In this document: positions 52,171-62,230 of the stretch, in pieces | How the letters are laid out: each line of letters starts with the position of its first letter | Numbering within the stretch: the stretch's first letter is position 1 | From: Desulfogranum japonicum DSM 18378 | Lineage (GTDB): Bacteria > Desulfobacterota > Desulfobulbia > Desulfobulbales > Desulfobulbaceae | Assembly (NCBI RefSeq): GCF_000429945.1 | Contig: NZ_AUCV01000004.1 | Location: 168,585-232,584, forward strand | Reading direction: 5' to 3' | Length of the DNA stretch: 64,000 nt | Notes under the pieces: model-generated | Database searches by the model: none | Told to the model about the DNA's origin: nothing | What the model saw: the letters and a program-made list of their open reading frames with translations, nothing else | Made by a program: the position numbers and the translations under genes

Positions 52171-53199
52171 ATGCCATGCAAAGGAAAAATCATGGGTTTT
52201 CTGAAAAGATCTAAACTAACACATTTGACTATTGTCCTAATTTTGTTGCTATTATCTCCAAAAGTACAGGCAACAAATAAGATGTTATTATTTCTCCCTG
52301 CCATTATGTCGCATGGTTATGCATCGTATACAATATCTCAATTCAACAACAACGGTTCCATCGAGTATCGATTTTTTTGTGAAGATCATCATTTCATGAC
52401 CCTTGTGGATAATAATGGCACACTCATCCTACGCCCACACCCTGGTGTAGATATCAATGGATGGGGTTCATCCTGGTATGCACAACCTTTTCTTCCAGGT
52501 GCGGTTCTCAAACACTCTGTTATCAGATCTCTAGAAGTGCAAAAGGGAAAAGGAATTCATCTTGTCGCTACAGGAAATGTATCGCGCGGTACATCGTCCT
52601 CATATGGCTCCTGGGATATGACCTTAGACTTCTCGTACAGTAAAGCGGCAAAAAAAATTAAAGGGTCGGGAATCTACTCAATCCATCTGGCTGGCCTTCT
52701 TTCAGCGGCAGGGGGTGACTTAAATCTTTATAAAATAGCCAGCAATTATCTTGATGACGTTCCCCTGCTTTCAGGCAATACCGGGGATACCGGTGATATG
52801 AAATGGGTGGAAATCGCCCATGGTATGGCAACTGAACCTTTTGCTTTTTCTCCGTGGGTTCCTCCCGACAATCCTGGCTTTTTCCCCAGTGATAGAACAA
52901 ATCAATTGATGGTGAATGTCATTGGCAACTGTAACGATATAGATTCAGCAGCTCAGGGCTATGCAGCCATTACCCCTGCATTCAAACCCAGCATCAAAGT
53001 GGTTCTCGCATCCCATGATGCCGAAACCGGCATTCGTTATGGCTCCATCTATAACCTGGACAAAAGAAAAGATTTCTGGGAGGATAATGTCGGCATCACG
53101 CCAATTATTCTTCAAAGCTCGACCGCTACTTCATTTTCTTTTGATGTTCAGCTTGAATCTTCTGCGTTGTCCGGTGACGGCAGTGTGCCGTGTCCATAA
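52171..53199 (+). CDS. exported protein of unknown function
   Basis: 342 residues with a signal peptide (LTHLTIVLILLLLSPKVQA). The mature part is beta-rich and aromatic, with no recognised family. Stretches such as YRFFCEDHHFMTLVDNNGTL, SYGSWDMTLDFSYSKAAKKI and ASHDAETGIRYGSIYNLDKR suggest a secreted or surface beta-sandwich. Two starts are possible: ATG 52171 (AAGGA 8 nt upstream) or ATG 52192 (AAAGGA 6 nt upstream); both give a signal peptide. It is isolated between the intron fragment and R2/R3 repeats. Confidence 0.65.
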   Translation: MPCKGKIMGFLKRSKLTHLTIVLILLLLSPKVQATNKMLLFLPAIMSHGYASYTISQFNNNGSIEYRFFCEDHHFMTLVDNNGTLILRPHPGVDINGWGSSWYAQPFLPGAVLKHSVIRSLEVQKGKGIHLVATGNVSRGTSSSYGSWDMTLDFSYSKAAKKIKGSGIYSIHLAGLLSAAGGDLNLYKIASNYLDDVPLLSGNTGDTGDMKWVEIAHGMATEPFAFSPWVPPDNPGFFPSDRTNQLMVNVIGNCNDIDSAAQGYAAITPAFKPSIKVVLASHDAETGIRYGSIYNLDKRKDFWEDNVGITPIILQSSTATSFSFDVQLESSALSGDGSVPCP

Positions 53200-53281
53200 A
53201 AATTGTAAGAAAAACTCCAACAAGAACATTCTGCGGTCAAGCCGCAGCTATTTATGCAGTGAAAAAATACATATGAGATGA

Positions 53282-53441
53282 GGGTCGCGGAAAATAATAA
53301 ATATCCAAAAATTGCGTAGGATATCGGTTTGGTAATGTTATCGCGCAATGGTTCCATACTGGCCGTATTGAACCATTAACGCGACAACATTACCGAGTTG
53401 AGAGACAAGCAAGATTGGATTATTTATTCTTTTCGTGACCC
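53282..53441 (+). repeat. R2 intergenic repeat, full copy with terminal inverted repeats
   Basis: A 160-bp element. The left end GGGTCGCGGAAAATAATAAATATCC and right end GGATTATTTATTCTTTTCGTGACCC are near-perfect inverted repeats. The interior 53331-53394 is a long imperfect hairpin (GGTAATGTTATCGCG... CGCGACAACATTACC with GGTTC/GAACC inside). It has no coding capacity. It is part of the 715-bp gene-free region 53200-53914. Confidence 0.85.
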
Positions 53442-53535
53442 TTAATTGCTGTTACAGATATATGAAATCATCGACATAATCCATCCATATAATAGCAATA
53501 AGATCCATTTTACAAAGAAGAAGAAGCATATAGAT

Positions 53536-53671
53536 CTTTCCACTTTCAGCCTGGCTTAGGCATGACCCAATACGCTGCGGCAGCCTGCTTGAAAAAACCT
53601 CAGCTCCCCTTTAACCAGTTACAAATACAGGGGAGTTTTCAGATTGAATCACTTCCCCTATGACTCATTAC
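53536..53671 (+). repeat. R3 intergenic repeat, copy e (left end degraded)
   Basis: CAGCCTGGCTTAGGCATGACC, CTGCGGCAGCCTGCTTG, AACCAGTTACAAATACAGGG and CTATGACTCATTAC match the other R3 copies in order. The leading GTAACTG end is missing. Apart from this and R2, no gene is seen in 53200-53914. Confidence 0.7.
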
Positions 53672-53914
53672 ATTTTGTAAACAATTACAGACATGATTAT
53701 AGAGTGTTAGCATGGCCTGCCCCTATGCCCCTGCGAGCAACATCTCCGTAAAAATGTATAAGAAACCTGAAATCGATGTGAACGTCCACCATATTACAGG
53801 TGTTTGTTTTTTTATAAAGACCCGTGCTATACTCAACATAGTAATCACTTATCATTACGGCGTGGAAGCAACAAGTCACAACAAACAAGCCAATGTAAAT
53901 ACAAGAGAAACGTG

Positions 53915-55039
53915 ATGCGAACCAAGGCGATTGGATTCATGACAGGAGTTTGTTTTCTTGCGATACTCTTTACACCTTTTGTCTTCGCAAAGAGTACCCC
54001 GAAATTAAACGATGGAAAAAAGTGGCGCATTGCTTACTACGAGGGTGGGCCGTATTCCGATTATACTGAGGAGATGAGGACGCTGGTTCATGGCCTGATT
54101 GATTTAGGTTGGCTCCCTGATATCGATCCACCGGAATATCATAAAGAGATGCCTAAACCTTATATTGAATGGCTACATACAATCAAAAGTCCTTATCTAT
54201 CATTTAAGCCAGAAAATTGTTATTCCGCCAATTGGGACAAGCAGCTTCGCTTAACGTGTAGAAATGAATTATTAAAAAAGCTCAAGAACTCTGAAATCGA
54301 CCTGGTGATTGCAATGGGAACCTGGGCCGGTATTGACCTGGCAAACAATGAACATAAGGTTCCCGTTCTCGTCTTATCCACGTCCGATCCGATAGAAGCC
54401 GGTATCATAAGAAGTGCGGAGGATTCTGGGCTTGATCATGTTACCGCACGGGTTGATCCGAACCGGTATCTTCGACAGTTAAGAATGTTTCACAGAATTG
54501 CGGGTTTTTCTACCCTGGGCATTGCCTTTGAAGACACTCCTGACGGAAGAACCTATTCGGCAATGGACGAAGTACAAACCATTGCCAAAGAAATGAACTT
54601 TAAAATCAGAACCTGCAAGGTTTTTGATACAACCCCCGATACTCAAAAATCTGACCGCTCCTGTTTAGCGTGTTATCGTGAGCTTTCGGAAAACGTTGAC
54701 GCAGTATATGTAACCGGCTTGACGTGTGTTGACAGAAAGGCAAAAGAAATTGCAGATATTTTTATAAGCAAACGTATCCCATCATTTTCTATGGTAGGTT
54801 CAAAGTTTGTCAAAGAGGGCATGTTATTCAGTATCTCAAGTGATTCTGGCTATGCCGCAAAGGGAAAATACAATGCCAATAAAATTGGTGAAATTTTAAA
54901 TGGCACAACACCAAGAGTTTTAAATCAGATATGCGAGGATCCTTTAGAAATAGCCGTCAATATCAAAACAGCCCAAAAGATACATTTCAGCATACCCGGA
55001 GGTATATTAAAGATCGCAGCGGAAATATATGGAGAATAG
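53915..55039 (+). CDS. periplasmic ABC-type substrate-binding protein (ABC_sub_bind-like), no transporter nearby
   Basis: 374 residues. The signal peptide is GFMTGVCFLAILFTPFVFA. The mature protein has two Rossmann-like lobes: WRIAYYEGGPYSDYTEEM, LVIAMGTWAGIDLA, VLVLSTSDPIEAGIIRS and LGIAFEDTPDGRTY, and it ends SIPGGILKIAAEIYG. This matches the TrpX/ABC_sub_bind fold. No permease or ATPase genes are near. The next gene, a hybrid kinase, starts 3 bp after its stop, so this protein probably serves as the ligand-binding sensor of that kinase. The ATG has an AAGAGA upstream. Confidence 0.85.
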   Translation: MRTKAIGFMTGVCFLAILFTPFVFAKSTPKLNDGKKWRIAYYEGGPYSDYTEEMRTLVHGLIDLGWLPDIDPPEYHKEMPKPYIEWLHTIKSPYLSFKPENCYSANWDKQLRLTCRNELLKKLKNSEIDLVIAMGTWAGIDLANNEHKVPVLVLSTSDPIEAGIIRSAEDSGLDHVTARVDPNRYLRQLRMFHRIAGFSTLGIAFEDTPDGRTYSAMDEVQTIAKEMNFKIRTCKVFDTTPDTQKSDRSCLACYRELSENVDAVYVTGLTCVDRKAKEIADIFISKRIPSFSMVGSKFVKEGMLFSISSDSGYAAKGKYNANKIGEILNGTTPRVLNQICEDPLEIAVNIKTAQKIHFSIPGGILKIAAEIYGE

Positions 55040-55042
55040 CTA

Positions 55043-57340
55043 ATGAGAAGATGGAAAGGCTATACGATAATAGGGGTTGTATGCTTATTTTACTGGGTAC
55101 TGGATAGTATCTGGTCGTATCTGTCTTTTGAAAACAATTTAAAAAATTTAATTTTCAGTGAACCTTCCTCCTATCTTGACACATTTCTTTTAAGAGTTCC
55201 TCCATATCAGACTGTTTCCCGGATTATGGTTGTTTTTCTCTTTATATCCCTTGGCATTCTTATCTTCGAGTTCATAAAAAAACAGAAAGAAAGCGAAAAA
55301 CGCTATCGTTCCTTATTTGAATTCATGGAAGAAGGATTTATACGAGCGGCTACCGATGGCAACATAACGATGGCGAACATGGCAATCGCCAAAATGTGCG
55401 GTTTTACATCGCCAAAGGAGCTTATCGGTCGCAACATAGCAGCAATGTATGCCGACCCCAATAGCAGAGAAGAATTGATTCATACGCTTCGAGAAAAAGG
55501 CGTCCTGTATGATCGTGATATTTTGCTCAGAAGAAGGGATGGTACGCAATTCTGGTCGTCGAGTACTATAAAAATCATTCACGATGAACATGGTACAACC
55601 ATGGGAACCGAAGGTTTAGTTCGTGATATAAGCGATCGCAAGCATGCCGAACAGCGTATTGAGCATTTAAATCGTGTATTACGTTCAATCCGGACCATCA
55701 ATCAATTAATCGTCCGTGAACGGGATCCAGAGACCCTGATCCACGAAGGATGCCGTTTATTGGTTGATAATCGAGGGTACGCTTCTGCCCTGATTTTTCT
55801 TACAGACGAAAAGGATAGAATCGTCACCTGGGCGGGTTCCGGCCCAATATGCTCCCCTGACAAAATCGATGCAATGCTTCGACGCCGGGAAGCCCCCCCT
55901 TGCTGCGCCCTAAGCAGAAGTGCCAATGGGGTCGTAGTGATTGATTCTCTGCAGGATCTTTGCGGCAGTTGTCCAATTGCCGGTGAATCCCAACAACCGA
56001 CCTCGTTGTGTATAAGGTTGGCCCATGACGCCAATACCTTCGGTTATCTCATTGCGGTCATCGACGACGATATCGAGGTGGAGGCGGAAGAGCTCGATCT
56101 GTTTACCGAAATGGCAGGAGACCTTGCCTATGCCTTGAACTTTATTCGGCTGGGAACAGACCATAAAATCTTGGAGCGCAAACGTAAAACTCTTGAGCAG
56201 CAGTTGTTCCAGGCACAGAAGATGGAATCGGTGGGCAGATTGGCCGGTGGGGTAGCCCACGATTACAATAATATGCTGAGCATTATCATCGGCTATGCAG
56301 AATCCTCCCTCGACAGTCTTGACCCTGAAGATCCTCTATATGACGACATCACAGAGATTTTAGATGCCGGCAAACGTTCGGCCGATATCACCCGGCAATT
56401 ACTTGCTTTTGCACGCGAGCAGACAACCGCACCCAAAGTGCTCCAATTAAATGACACCATAGAGAATATGCTTAAAATGCTGCGACGATTAATCGGGGAA
56501 GACATTGATCTTGCCTGGCGGCCCGGATCAAAAGTATGGCCCGTTAAAATTGACCCCTCCCAGATTGATCAAATTCTGGCAAACCTCTGCGTCAACTCCC
56601 GAGATGCCATAAATGGCGTAGGACAAATCACCATTGAAACAAAGAATGTCAGCTTCGACGAGGAATACTGTGCCGATCATGCGGGGTTTATTCCCGGCGA
56701 TTATATAATGCTTGCTGTCAGTGATAACGGCAGCGGCATGGATCCCGAGACCCTGGAAAAAGTTTTTGAACCATTTTTCACCACCAAAGAACTTCACCAG
56801 GGAACCGGGCTGGGGCTTTCCACCGTTTACGGTATTGTCAAACAGAATAACGGCTTCATCAACGTTTACAGTGAACCGGAAAAAGGCACGACGATCAAAA
56901 GCTATCTGCTCAGATATACAGGAGAACCTATTACAATAAGTCATGGTAGTGACCAGAAAATCCCCTTGAGCAAGGGTGAGACCATTTTGTTGGTTGAAGA
57001 TGATAAGTCTATCCTGAAACTCGGTGAAAGAATGCTCAATAGCTTAGGATATAAAGTGCTGCCAGCATCTACCCCAAGTGAGGCAATCAGGCTCGCTGAA
57101 AAGCATTCTAATGAAATTAATCTTCTGATTACAGATGTCGTTATGCCGGAAATGAATGGCCGTGAGCTTTCCGAGCAACTGGAACGGCAATACTCTCATC
57201 TTAGAACACTTTTCATGTCCGGATACACAGCTAATGTCATTGCTCACCGGGGCGTATTGGATGATGGTGTTATCTTTTTATCTAAACCATTATCTAAAAA
57301 GGAACTGGCTGCAAAAATAAGAGAAGCAATGAATAGGTAA
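55043..57340 (+). CDS. hybrid histidine kinase (PAS-GAF-HisKA-HATPase-REC)
   Basis: 765 residues. TM segments are about 7-25 and 60-80 with a short periplasmic loop. PAS domain: RYRSLFEFMEEGFIRAATDG. A GAF-like domain around 205-375 includes a CALSRS...CGSCPIAGESQ Cys-rich segment. HisKA has GGVAHDYNNMLSIIIGYAES. HATPase has NLCVNSRDAI, VSDNGSGMD and GTGLGLSTVYGI. REC has LLVEDD, phosphoacceptor Asp in LITDVVMPEMNG and FLSKPL. The periplasmic loop is too short to be a sensor by itself, consistent with signal input from the upstream binding protein (inference). GGAG precedes ATG 55043. Confidence 0.9.
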   Translation: MRRWKGYTIIGVVCLFYWVLDSIWSYLSFENNLKNLIFSEPSSYLDTFLLRVPPYQTVSRIMVVFLFISLGILIFEFIKKQKESEKRYRSLFEFMEEGFIRAATDGNITMANMAIAKMCGFTSPKELIGRNIAAMYADPNSREELIHTLREKGVLYDRDILLRRRDGTQFWSSSTIKIIHDEHGTTMGTEGLVRDISDRKHAEQRIEHLNRVLRSIRTINQLIVRERDPETLIHEGCRLLVDNRGYASALIFLTDEKDRIVTWAGSGPICSPDKIDAMLRRREAPPCCALSRSANGVVVIDSLQDLCGSCPIAGESQQPTSLCIRLAHDANTFGYLIAVIDDDIEVEAEELDLFTEMAGDLAYALNFIRLGTDHKILERKRKTLEQQLFQAQKMESVGRLAGGVAHDYNNMLSIIIGYAESSLDSLDPEDPLYDDITEILDAGKRSADITRQLLAFAREQTTAPKVLQLNDTIENMLKMLRRLIGEDIDLAWRPGSKVWPVKIDPSQIDQILANLCVNSRDAINGVGQITIETKNVSFDEEYCADHAGFIPGDYIMLAVSDNGSGMDPETLEKVFEPFFTTKELHQGTGLGLSTVYGIVKQNNGFINVYSEPEKGTTIKSYLLRYTGEPITISHGSDQKIPLSKGETILLVEDDKSILKLGERMLNSLGYKVLPASTPSEAIRLAEKHSNEINLLITDVVMPEMNGRELSEQLERQYSHLRTLFMSGYTANVIAHRGVLDDGVIFLSKPLSKKELAAKIREAMNR

Positions 57341-57426
57341 TGTAACTGATCACAGGTGCTTCAGATTTGGGCAAGCGCTATTTTCCGCAGGTGAGCTACC
57401 GGCGGGAGACTACATGATCAGTTACA
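57341..57426. repeat. short R3-related element with perfect terminal inverted repeats
   Basis: TGTAACTGATCACAGGTGC at the left and ATGATCAGTTACA at the right give 12-bp perfect inverted repeats around an 86-bp element. The ends match R3 but the core differs. The rest of the gap, 57427-57771, has one minus-strand frame with no recognisable features. Confidence 0.6.
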
Positions 57427-57771
57427 AGGTAATAGGTGAGGTAATAAGATATAGCTTTGTAAGTCCCCCTAACTTTCTCGTAAATTCCTTTCCTTTTGTT
57501 GTCAACATCGAGTAACCTTTTTTCAATCGTCCTTTCAAGCAATTTTGGGTTCTCCCAGGTGTTGCTCAACACACTCGAGGGGGTACCCCCTTTCTCACCT
57601 ACATTTCTATCTATTTTCGGACAAATGCGTCCATTAGCGGTCATTAAAATGGATCTGCGCTACATCATGTAGGAAATACTTTTATCCCTTCTTTTATGCA
57701 TGATATACTCCGGGGAAGGCGTTGCAAGACAGTAACTTTTCAGATTCACACGCACTCAATTTAAAAAGATT

Positions 57772-59781
57772 ATGAATACATTGACAATTAAGAGAAAACT
57801 CATTTTGGCATTTGCGCTGGTTACGTTAATCCCCATTTGCATCCTTTCCCTATTTTTACTTAGCAACATCAAAAAGAATGCGTTGGATTCTTTTATATCA
57901 TCTACCAACCGAGAACTGCAGCAGATTGACAGAGGTTTTACCTTTTTTATGCAAGGGGTAGAAAGCGCAGTAAAATCAGCAGCCAACACCCCCCTGGTCA
58001 GACGTGCGGATGACACAATCCCTAATTATGTAACAACCACAACAAAAACAACTATCACAGCTCAGCAGGCAGGTAAATACGCTGTTGAGCTGGCTGATTT
58101 TTTGAAAATCATTCAAGACGCAGATGATGCATATCTTGAAGTATACATGGGGACAAAATACGGCGGATTTGCCTCATCAGCACCTAGTGAAATGCCGGCC
58201 GGCTATGATCCGAGAAAACGCGGATGGTATCAAGGCTCTTTTGACTCACGTCAGTTAATGATAACACCAGCTTACATGAGTGTGACAACACAAACAGCCG
58301 TGGTTGGTGTCGTCACTCCGATAAACGACATGCAAAACGATCCTCTTGGGGTTATAGGGATAGATGTTTCTCTCAAGGGCATGACAGATCTTATAGATGA
58401 GGTGAAGATTGGAAAAACCGGTTTCGTTGTTTTGGTTCAGTCTGATGGAACAATTTTAGCGAACCCCAATCTGCCTGAAGTTAATTTCAAAAAAATGAAT
58501 AACTTGAAAATTCCTGCGTATACAACTCTTGATAGCATGGATAGCGGTTCCATTGAATTAGAATTGGATAATACGAAATATATAGCTACTATCCACAGTT
58601 CACAGAGTCTTGGATATAAATTTATTGGCCTTATTACAAAATCTGAAGTAATGGAGAAGGCTAACACACTTACCAAAATATTATTTGCTATAGCCACTTT
58701 CCTATTAGTTATTTTTTGTATCATGGGACTTTTCCTAGCGAATAGCGTTACTCGTCCAATTAGAAAAGCAGCGAATATGTTACAAGATATTGCTGAAGGC
58801 GAAGGAGACCTGACTAAACGTCTTCATGTTAGCTCCCAAGATGAACTTGGTGAACTCGCAAAGTGGTTCAATTCATTCATAGAAAAGCTTCAAGAAATTG
58901 TCAAAAAAATTGCCTCTAGTTCTGGCAACGTCGATTCAAGCTCTCATTTTTTATCAACAATTTCTGACAATCTCTTAGAAAATGCAAAAAACACCTCTAA
59001 TCGAGCTACAAAAGTTGCGGCTGCGGCTCACGAAATGAGTTCAAACCTTCACAACGTTGCCGCAGCAATGGAACAGTCATCTACCAATGCGAATATGGTT
59101 GCAGCTGCTGCTGAAGAAATGCATACCACTATCAATGAAATCGCTGAGAACGCAGAACGTGCACGTGGCGTTTCCATGGATGCGGTCAAACAGGCGCAAG
59201 AAGCATCTCGCTACATGGGTGAACTAGGAAGCGCAGCAGATAAAATAGGTAAAGTAACTGAAGCCATAACAGAGATTTCTGAACAAACTAACCTGCTTGC
59301 ACTCAATGCAACGATTGAGGCTGCTCGTGCTGGAGAGGCTGGAAAAGGGTTTGCGGTTGTTGCGAATGAAATTAAAGAGTTGGCCAAACAAACGGCAGAA
59401 GCAACCCTAGAGATCAAAACACTCATTGAAGATGTTCAACGAACTACCAAGCAAACAGGAGCGGAAATTGTCAAAATTTCTGATGTCATAGGCGGAGTCC
59501 ATGATACGGTCGGCTCAATTGCAACAGCAGTGGAAGAACAAACATCTGCGACAAGCGAAATTGCTGAAAACATTTCCCAAGCGAGCCAGGGAATCCAAGA
59601 AGTAAATGAAAATGTGAGCCAAAGCTCTATCATGGCAGCTGATATTACCGGAGAAATATCTGAGATTTCAGTTGCATCTCAAAGCATTTCTGAAAGCAGC
59701 AGAGAAGTTGGCAAAAATGCTCAAGAGCTTTTAAGTAACTCAAACCAGCTCAACGAAATAGTGGGAACCTTTAAGGTGTAA
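57772..59781 (+). CDS. methyl-accepting chemotaxis protein
   Basis: 669 residues. TM1 is about 10-30, then a periplasmic double-Cache sensor (about 35-300: [50 protein letters not shown]). TM2 is about 302-322. HAMP is [20 protein letters not shown]. The signalling tip has [20 protein letters not shown] and [20 protein letters not shown], the canonical MCP hairpin. The dCache with [11 protein letters not shown] suggests amino acid or amine ligands by family. No che genes are adjacent. Transcribed alone after an AT-rich gap. Confidence 0.94.
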   Translation: MNTLTIKRKLILAFALVTLIPICILSLFLLSNIKKNALDSFISSTNRELQQIDRGFTFFMQGVESAVKSAANTPLVRRADDTIPNYVTTTTKTTITAQQAGKYAVELADFLKIIQDADDAYLEVYMGTKYGGFASSAPSEMPAGYDPRKRGWYQGSFDSRQLMITPAYMSVTTQTAVVGVVTPINDMQNDPLGVIGIDVSLKGMTDLIDEVKIGKTGFVVLVQSDGTILANPNLPEVNFKKMNNLKIPAYTTLDSMDSGSIELELDNTKYIATIHSSQSLGYKFIGLITKSEVMEKANTLTKILFAIATFLLVIFCIMGLFLANSVTRPIRKAANMLQDIAEGEGDLTKRLHVSSQDELGELAKWFNSFIEKLQEIVKKIASSSGNVDSSSHFLSTISDNLLENAKNTSNRATKVAAAAHEMSSNLHNVAAAMEQSSTNANMVAAAAEEMHTTINEIAENAERARGVSMDAVKQAQEASRYMGELGSAADKIGKVTEAITEISEQTNLLALNATIEAARAGEAGKGFAVVANEIKELAKQTAEATLEIKTLIEDVQRTTKQTGAEIVKISDVIGGVHDTVGSIATAVEEQTSATSEIAENISQASQGIQEVNENVSQSSIMAADITGEISEISVASQSISESSREVGKNAQELLSNSNQLNEIVGTFKV

Positions 59782-59949
59782 CATTCCTGCAATACGTTAG
59801 CGCAAACGCAATACAGACAGGGAGAGCTGTTTCCGGGGATGTTTTAACCGTTCATGTGCACAATAGATCAGCAGAAGAGTTGTTTCTCTGGACATTAAAT
59901 AGTTGTTGCTTATATTAAAACATCCCCTCCCTTACTTATTGAAATAGTC

Positions 59950-60110
59950 GTAACTGGTCACAGCGCACCGGATCTTTCCGCGATCAGCCTGGTTTACGTA
60001 TGGGGTAATACGCTGCGCCAACCTGATTGCGAAAACCTCAGGCGCTCTGTTAGCAGTTACAAATACAGGAGAGTTACAAGGTTTAGTCACTGTCCCTATG
60101 AGTAGTCACT
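59950..60110 (+). repeat. R3 intergenic repeat, copy f (full length)
   Basis: It runs GTAACTGGTCACAGCGCACC, GATCAGCCTGGTTTACGTATG, GCGCCAACCTGATTGCGAAA, AGCAGTTACAAATACAGG, and ends CTATGAGTAGTCACT. It aligns end to end with the copy at 13373-13530. It sits in the 352-bp gap 59782-60133, which has no gene. Confidence 0.78.
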
Positions 60111-60133
60111 AAAGACCAACTAGTGTTCATCTG

Positions 60134-60568
60134 ATGGAATTAATAATAGGAAATAACGCTGATATTATTGCTAAATCTCAAGCTATACGGCATAAGGTGT
60201 TTGTAATCGAACAAGGCATCCCTTTAGAATTAGACCTCGATGGTTTGGATGAAAATTGCTGTCACGCATTAGTGACCGTGGGTGACCTGCCCATTGCAAC
60301 AGCGCGACTTTTCACAGCCGACGGGAAGCATGCGATAATGGCCAGGGTAGCCGTAGCTCAAGAATATAGACATTCAGGAATTGCAACCAAAGTTGTAAAG
60401 GCATTGATTACCCATGCCGCAGAGACAAATGTGGTTTCCATAGAAATACATGCTCATGAATATTTGCGCGAGTATTATGAAAGATTTGGCTTTGAGTTTG
60501 TCCAAGAAGTGGAAATTGTTGGTGGCCACCAACTGATAGAAATGCATTATCCGCTCAAACGACTCTAA
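60134..60568 (+). CDS. GNAT family N-acetyltransferase
   Basis: 144 residues of a single Acetyltransf/ElaA-like domain: IRHKVFVIEQGIPLELDLDG, CHALVTVGDLPIATARLF, and the CoA-binding motif A RVAVAQEYRHSGIATKVVKA with R/Q-x-x-G-x-A. HEYLREYYERFGFEFVQEV ends the fold. It transfers acetyl from CoA to an unknown amine. No ribosome site is obvious, and it is located next to an R3 repeat. Confidence 0.85.
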   Translation: MELIIGNNADIIAKSQAIRHKVFVIEQGIPLELDLDGLDENCCHALVTVGDLPIATARLFTADGKHAIMARVAVAQEYRHSGIATKVVKALITHAAETNVVSIEIHAHEYLREYYERFGFEFVQEVEIVGGHQLIEMHYPLKRL

Positions 60569-60791
60569 CCTTTTAGCAATGTATTTGGCATTCATTTATA
60601 CCGAAAAGGTCATATCAGGATTCCAGACCGGTGGCGACCTAGCTGTGTTACTACAGCTGTCGTCATTGATTTGCAATACAGGGGTTTTGAAGCTGTTTCA
60701 ATCCTGAATATTTTCATCCAGAAGAAGGCCGCCGAGATACTCAACGTTGCCAGCCGGGTTACCACAAAGAATAAAAAATGTAGATTGCACA

Positions 60792-61379
60792 ATGCCAAAC
60801 CGGAGTATATTGGACACCGTTCTCGTCATTGATATTGAAACAACTGGCTTCTTAAACCAGGAGGCGGCCATAGTTGAGGTCGGGATTGTTGGGCTTCACC
60901 TGGAAAATGGCCAAAGAGAAATCCTCTTTGACTCTGTATGTCGTGAATCCCACCTGACAGCAAAGCACAGAACCTACCCGATGGGCTGGATATTTGAAAA
61001 TTCATCACTCACCGTTGAAGAAGTGAGAACAGCTCCCCTTCTCGATGATATCTTGCCAAAGATTCAACACATTATTTCAGCTCACCCGGCAGGTGCAACA
61101 GCATATAATCGCAGTTTTGACTTCGATTTTCTGGAAAGCAGAGGGGTTAGATTCGGAACAAAACTCCCCTGCCCCATGGTTTTATCTACTCCCATTTGCC
61201 AACTACCTGCTCGACATGCAGGTCACGGCCGCTATAAATGGCCAAAAGTGACTGAAGTGTGGGAACATTTCTTCCCAGATCAGCCGTATGTTGAGCTGCA
61301 TCGAGCAGCAGATGACGCGTATCATGAGGCATTAATTGTTTGGGAGCTGTATAAATGCGGTGTATTTGCTGTCACATGA
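60792..61379 (+). CDS. 3'-5' exonuclease (DnaQ-like, DEDDh)
   Basis: 195 residues. ExoI motif VLVIDIETTGF (Asp/Glu pair), ExoII region GATAYNRSFDFDFLESRGV (Asp), and the ExoIII region ELHRAADDAYHEALIVWELY with the His/Asp pair of the DEDDh class. It is stand-alone and not fused to a polymerase. It may degrade single-stranded DNA or RNA ends; the substrate is unknown. ATG 60792 is chosen by homology; the ribosome site is weak. Confidence 0.83.
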   Translation: MPNRSILDTVLVIDIETTGFLNQEAAIVEVGIVGLHLENGQREILFDSVCRESHLTAKHRTYPMGWIFENSSLTVEEVRTAPLLDDILPKIQHIISAHPAGATAYNRSFDFDFLESRGVRFGTKLPCPMVLSTPICQLPARHAGHGRYKWPKVTEVWEHFFPDQPYVELHRAADDAYHEALIVWELYKCGVFAVT

Positions 61380-61528
61380 TATCACTCATACTACGCAGAA
61401 TCGTAAAATCCCGTGTACGTAAATTATATCAACGCGGAATGACTGCTTTTCGTAACAATCGTTGCGGCCCATCCTCTTTGTCCTATGACAATCAAACAGA
61501 GCAATACAAACAACCATCACACGAATAG

Positions 61529-61959
61529 ATGCCCGATACAATTGAAATAACATCTGAAAAGGACAGGTTAGACATTGATTATGTACATAGCATACTTACA
61601 ACACTTTACTGGGAGGCATTCCAAGAAAAATAGTGGAAAACTCAATAAACAATTCTTTATGCTTCGGGGTTTACAAAAATAAACAGCAAATTGGCTTCGC
61701 GCGGGTAATCACCGATTACACAATATTTACCTATTTAGCTGATGTATTCATTGACCCGAAAGAACAGCATAAAGGGTTTGCCAAAAGATTAATCGGTGAA
61801 ATTATAAATTACGAACAATTACAAACAGTTAGACGTTGGCATCTTTGCACCATGGATGCTCATGGGCTATATGAAAAATTTGGTTTCTCAACTCCAAAAG
61901 ATTGCAACAAACACATGGAGCGCACAACAGCACCAAACTATAAGCACATACTGCGATAA
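61529..61959 (+). pseudogene. GNAT family acetyltransferase, frameshifted
   Basis: From ATG 61529 the frame reads MPDTIEITSEKDRLDIDYVH through TLYW. After the TGG at 61610-61612 the homologous sequence GIPRKIVENSINNSLCFGVY continues in another frame, then IGFARVITDYTIFTYLADVF and HKGFAKRLIGEIINYEQLQT (CoA motif). The two parts together match one GNAT family with a YW...GIPR junction, so a small indel at about 61613 has broken the gene, unless it is a sequencing error. The gap 61380-61528 upstream holds no gene. Confidence 0.8.
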
Positions 61960-62230
61960 GTCTCAACGTTTATAGCCCCTGTCTTGTTCCCCTGCGTCTC
62001 TCTTGTGCTATTTATCACCAAAAGCTTGACTCTCCATAAGATGAACGAGTTGTAATACCATTCTCCACAGATAAAATTGTTCCACAATTTCAAGCTGTCC
62101 ATACCAGAACAAAGAACGACACCACCACAAAAACTCTATATTTTCAAATAGTTGACACACTACTGCAGTTGTATTATATACAGCAAACGAATTGTACTTC
62201 CTCATTCGCAAAGCATACCAGAGATATAAA

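Noticed and set aside
57396..57644. An 82-codon minus-strand frame between the hybrid kinase and the chemoreceptor
   Set aside because: It begins in poorly conserved sequence and ends inside the R3-related element; no family recognised.
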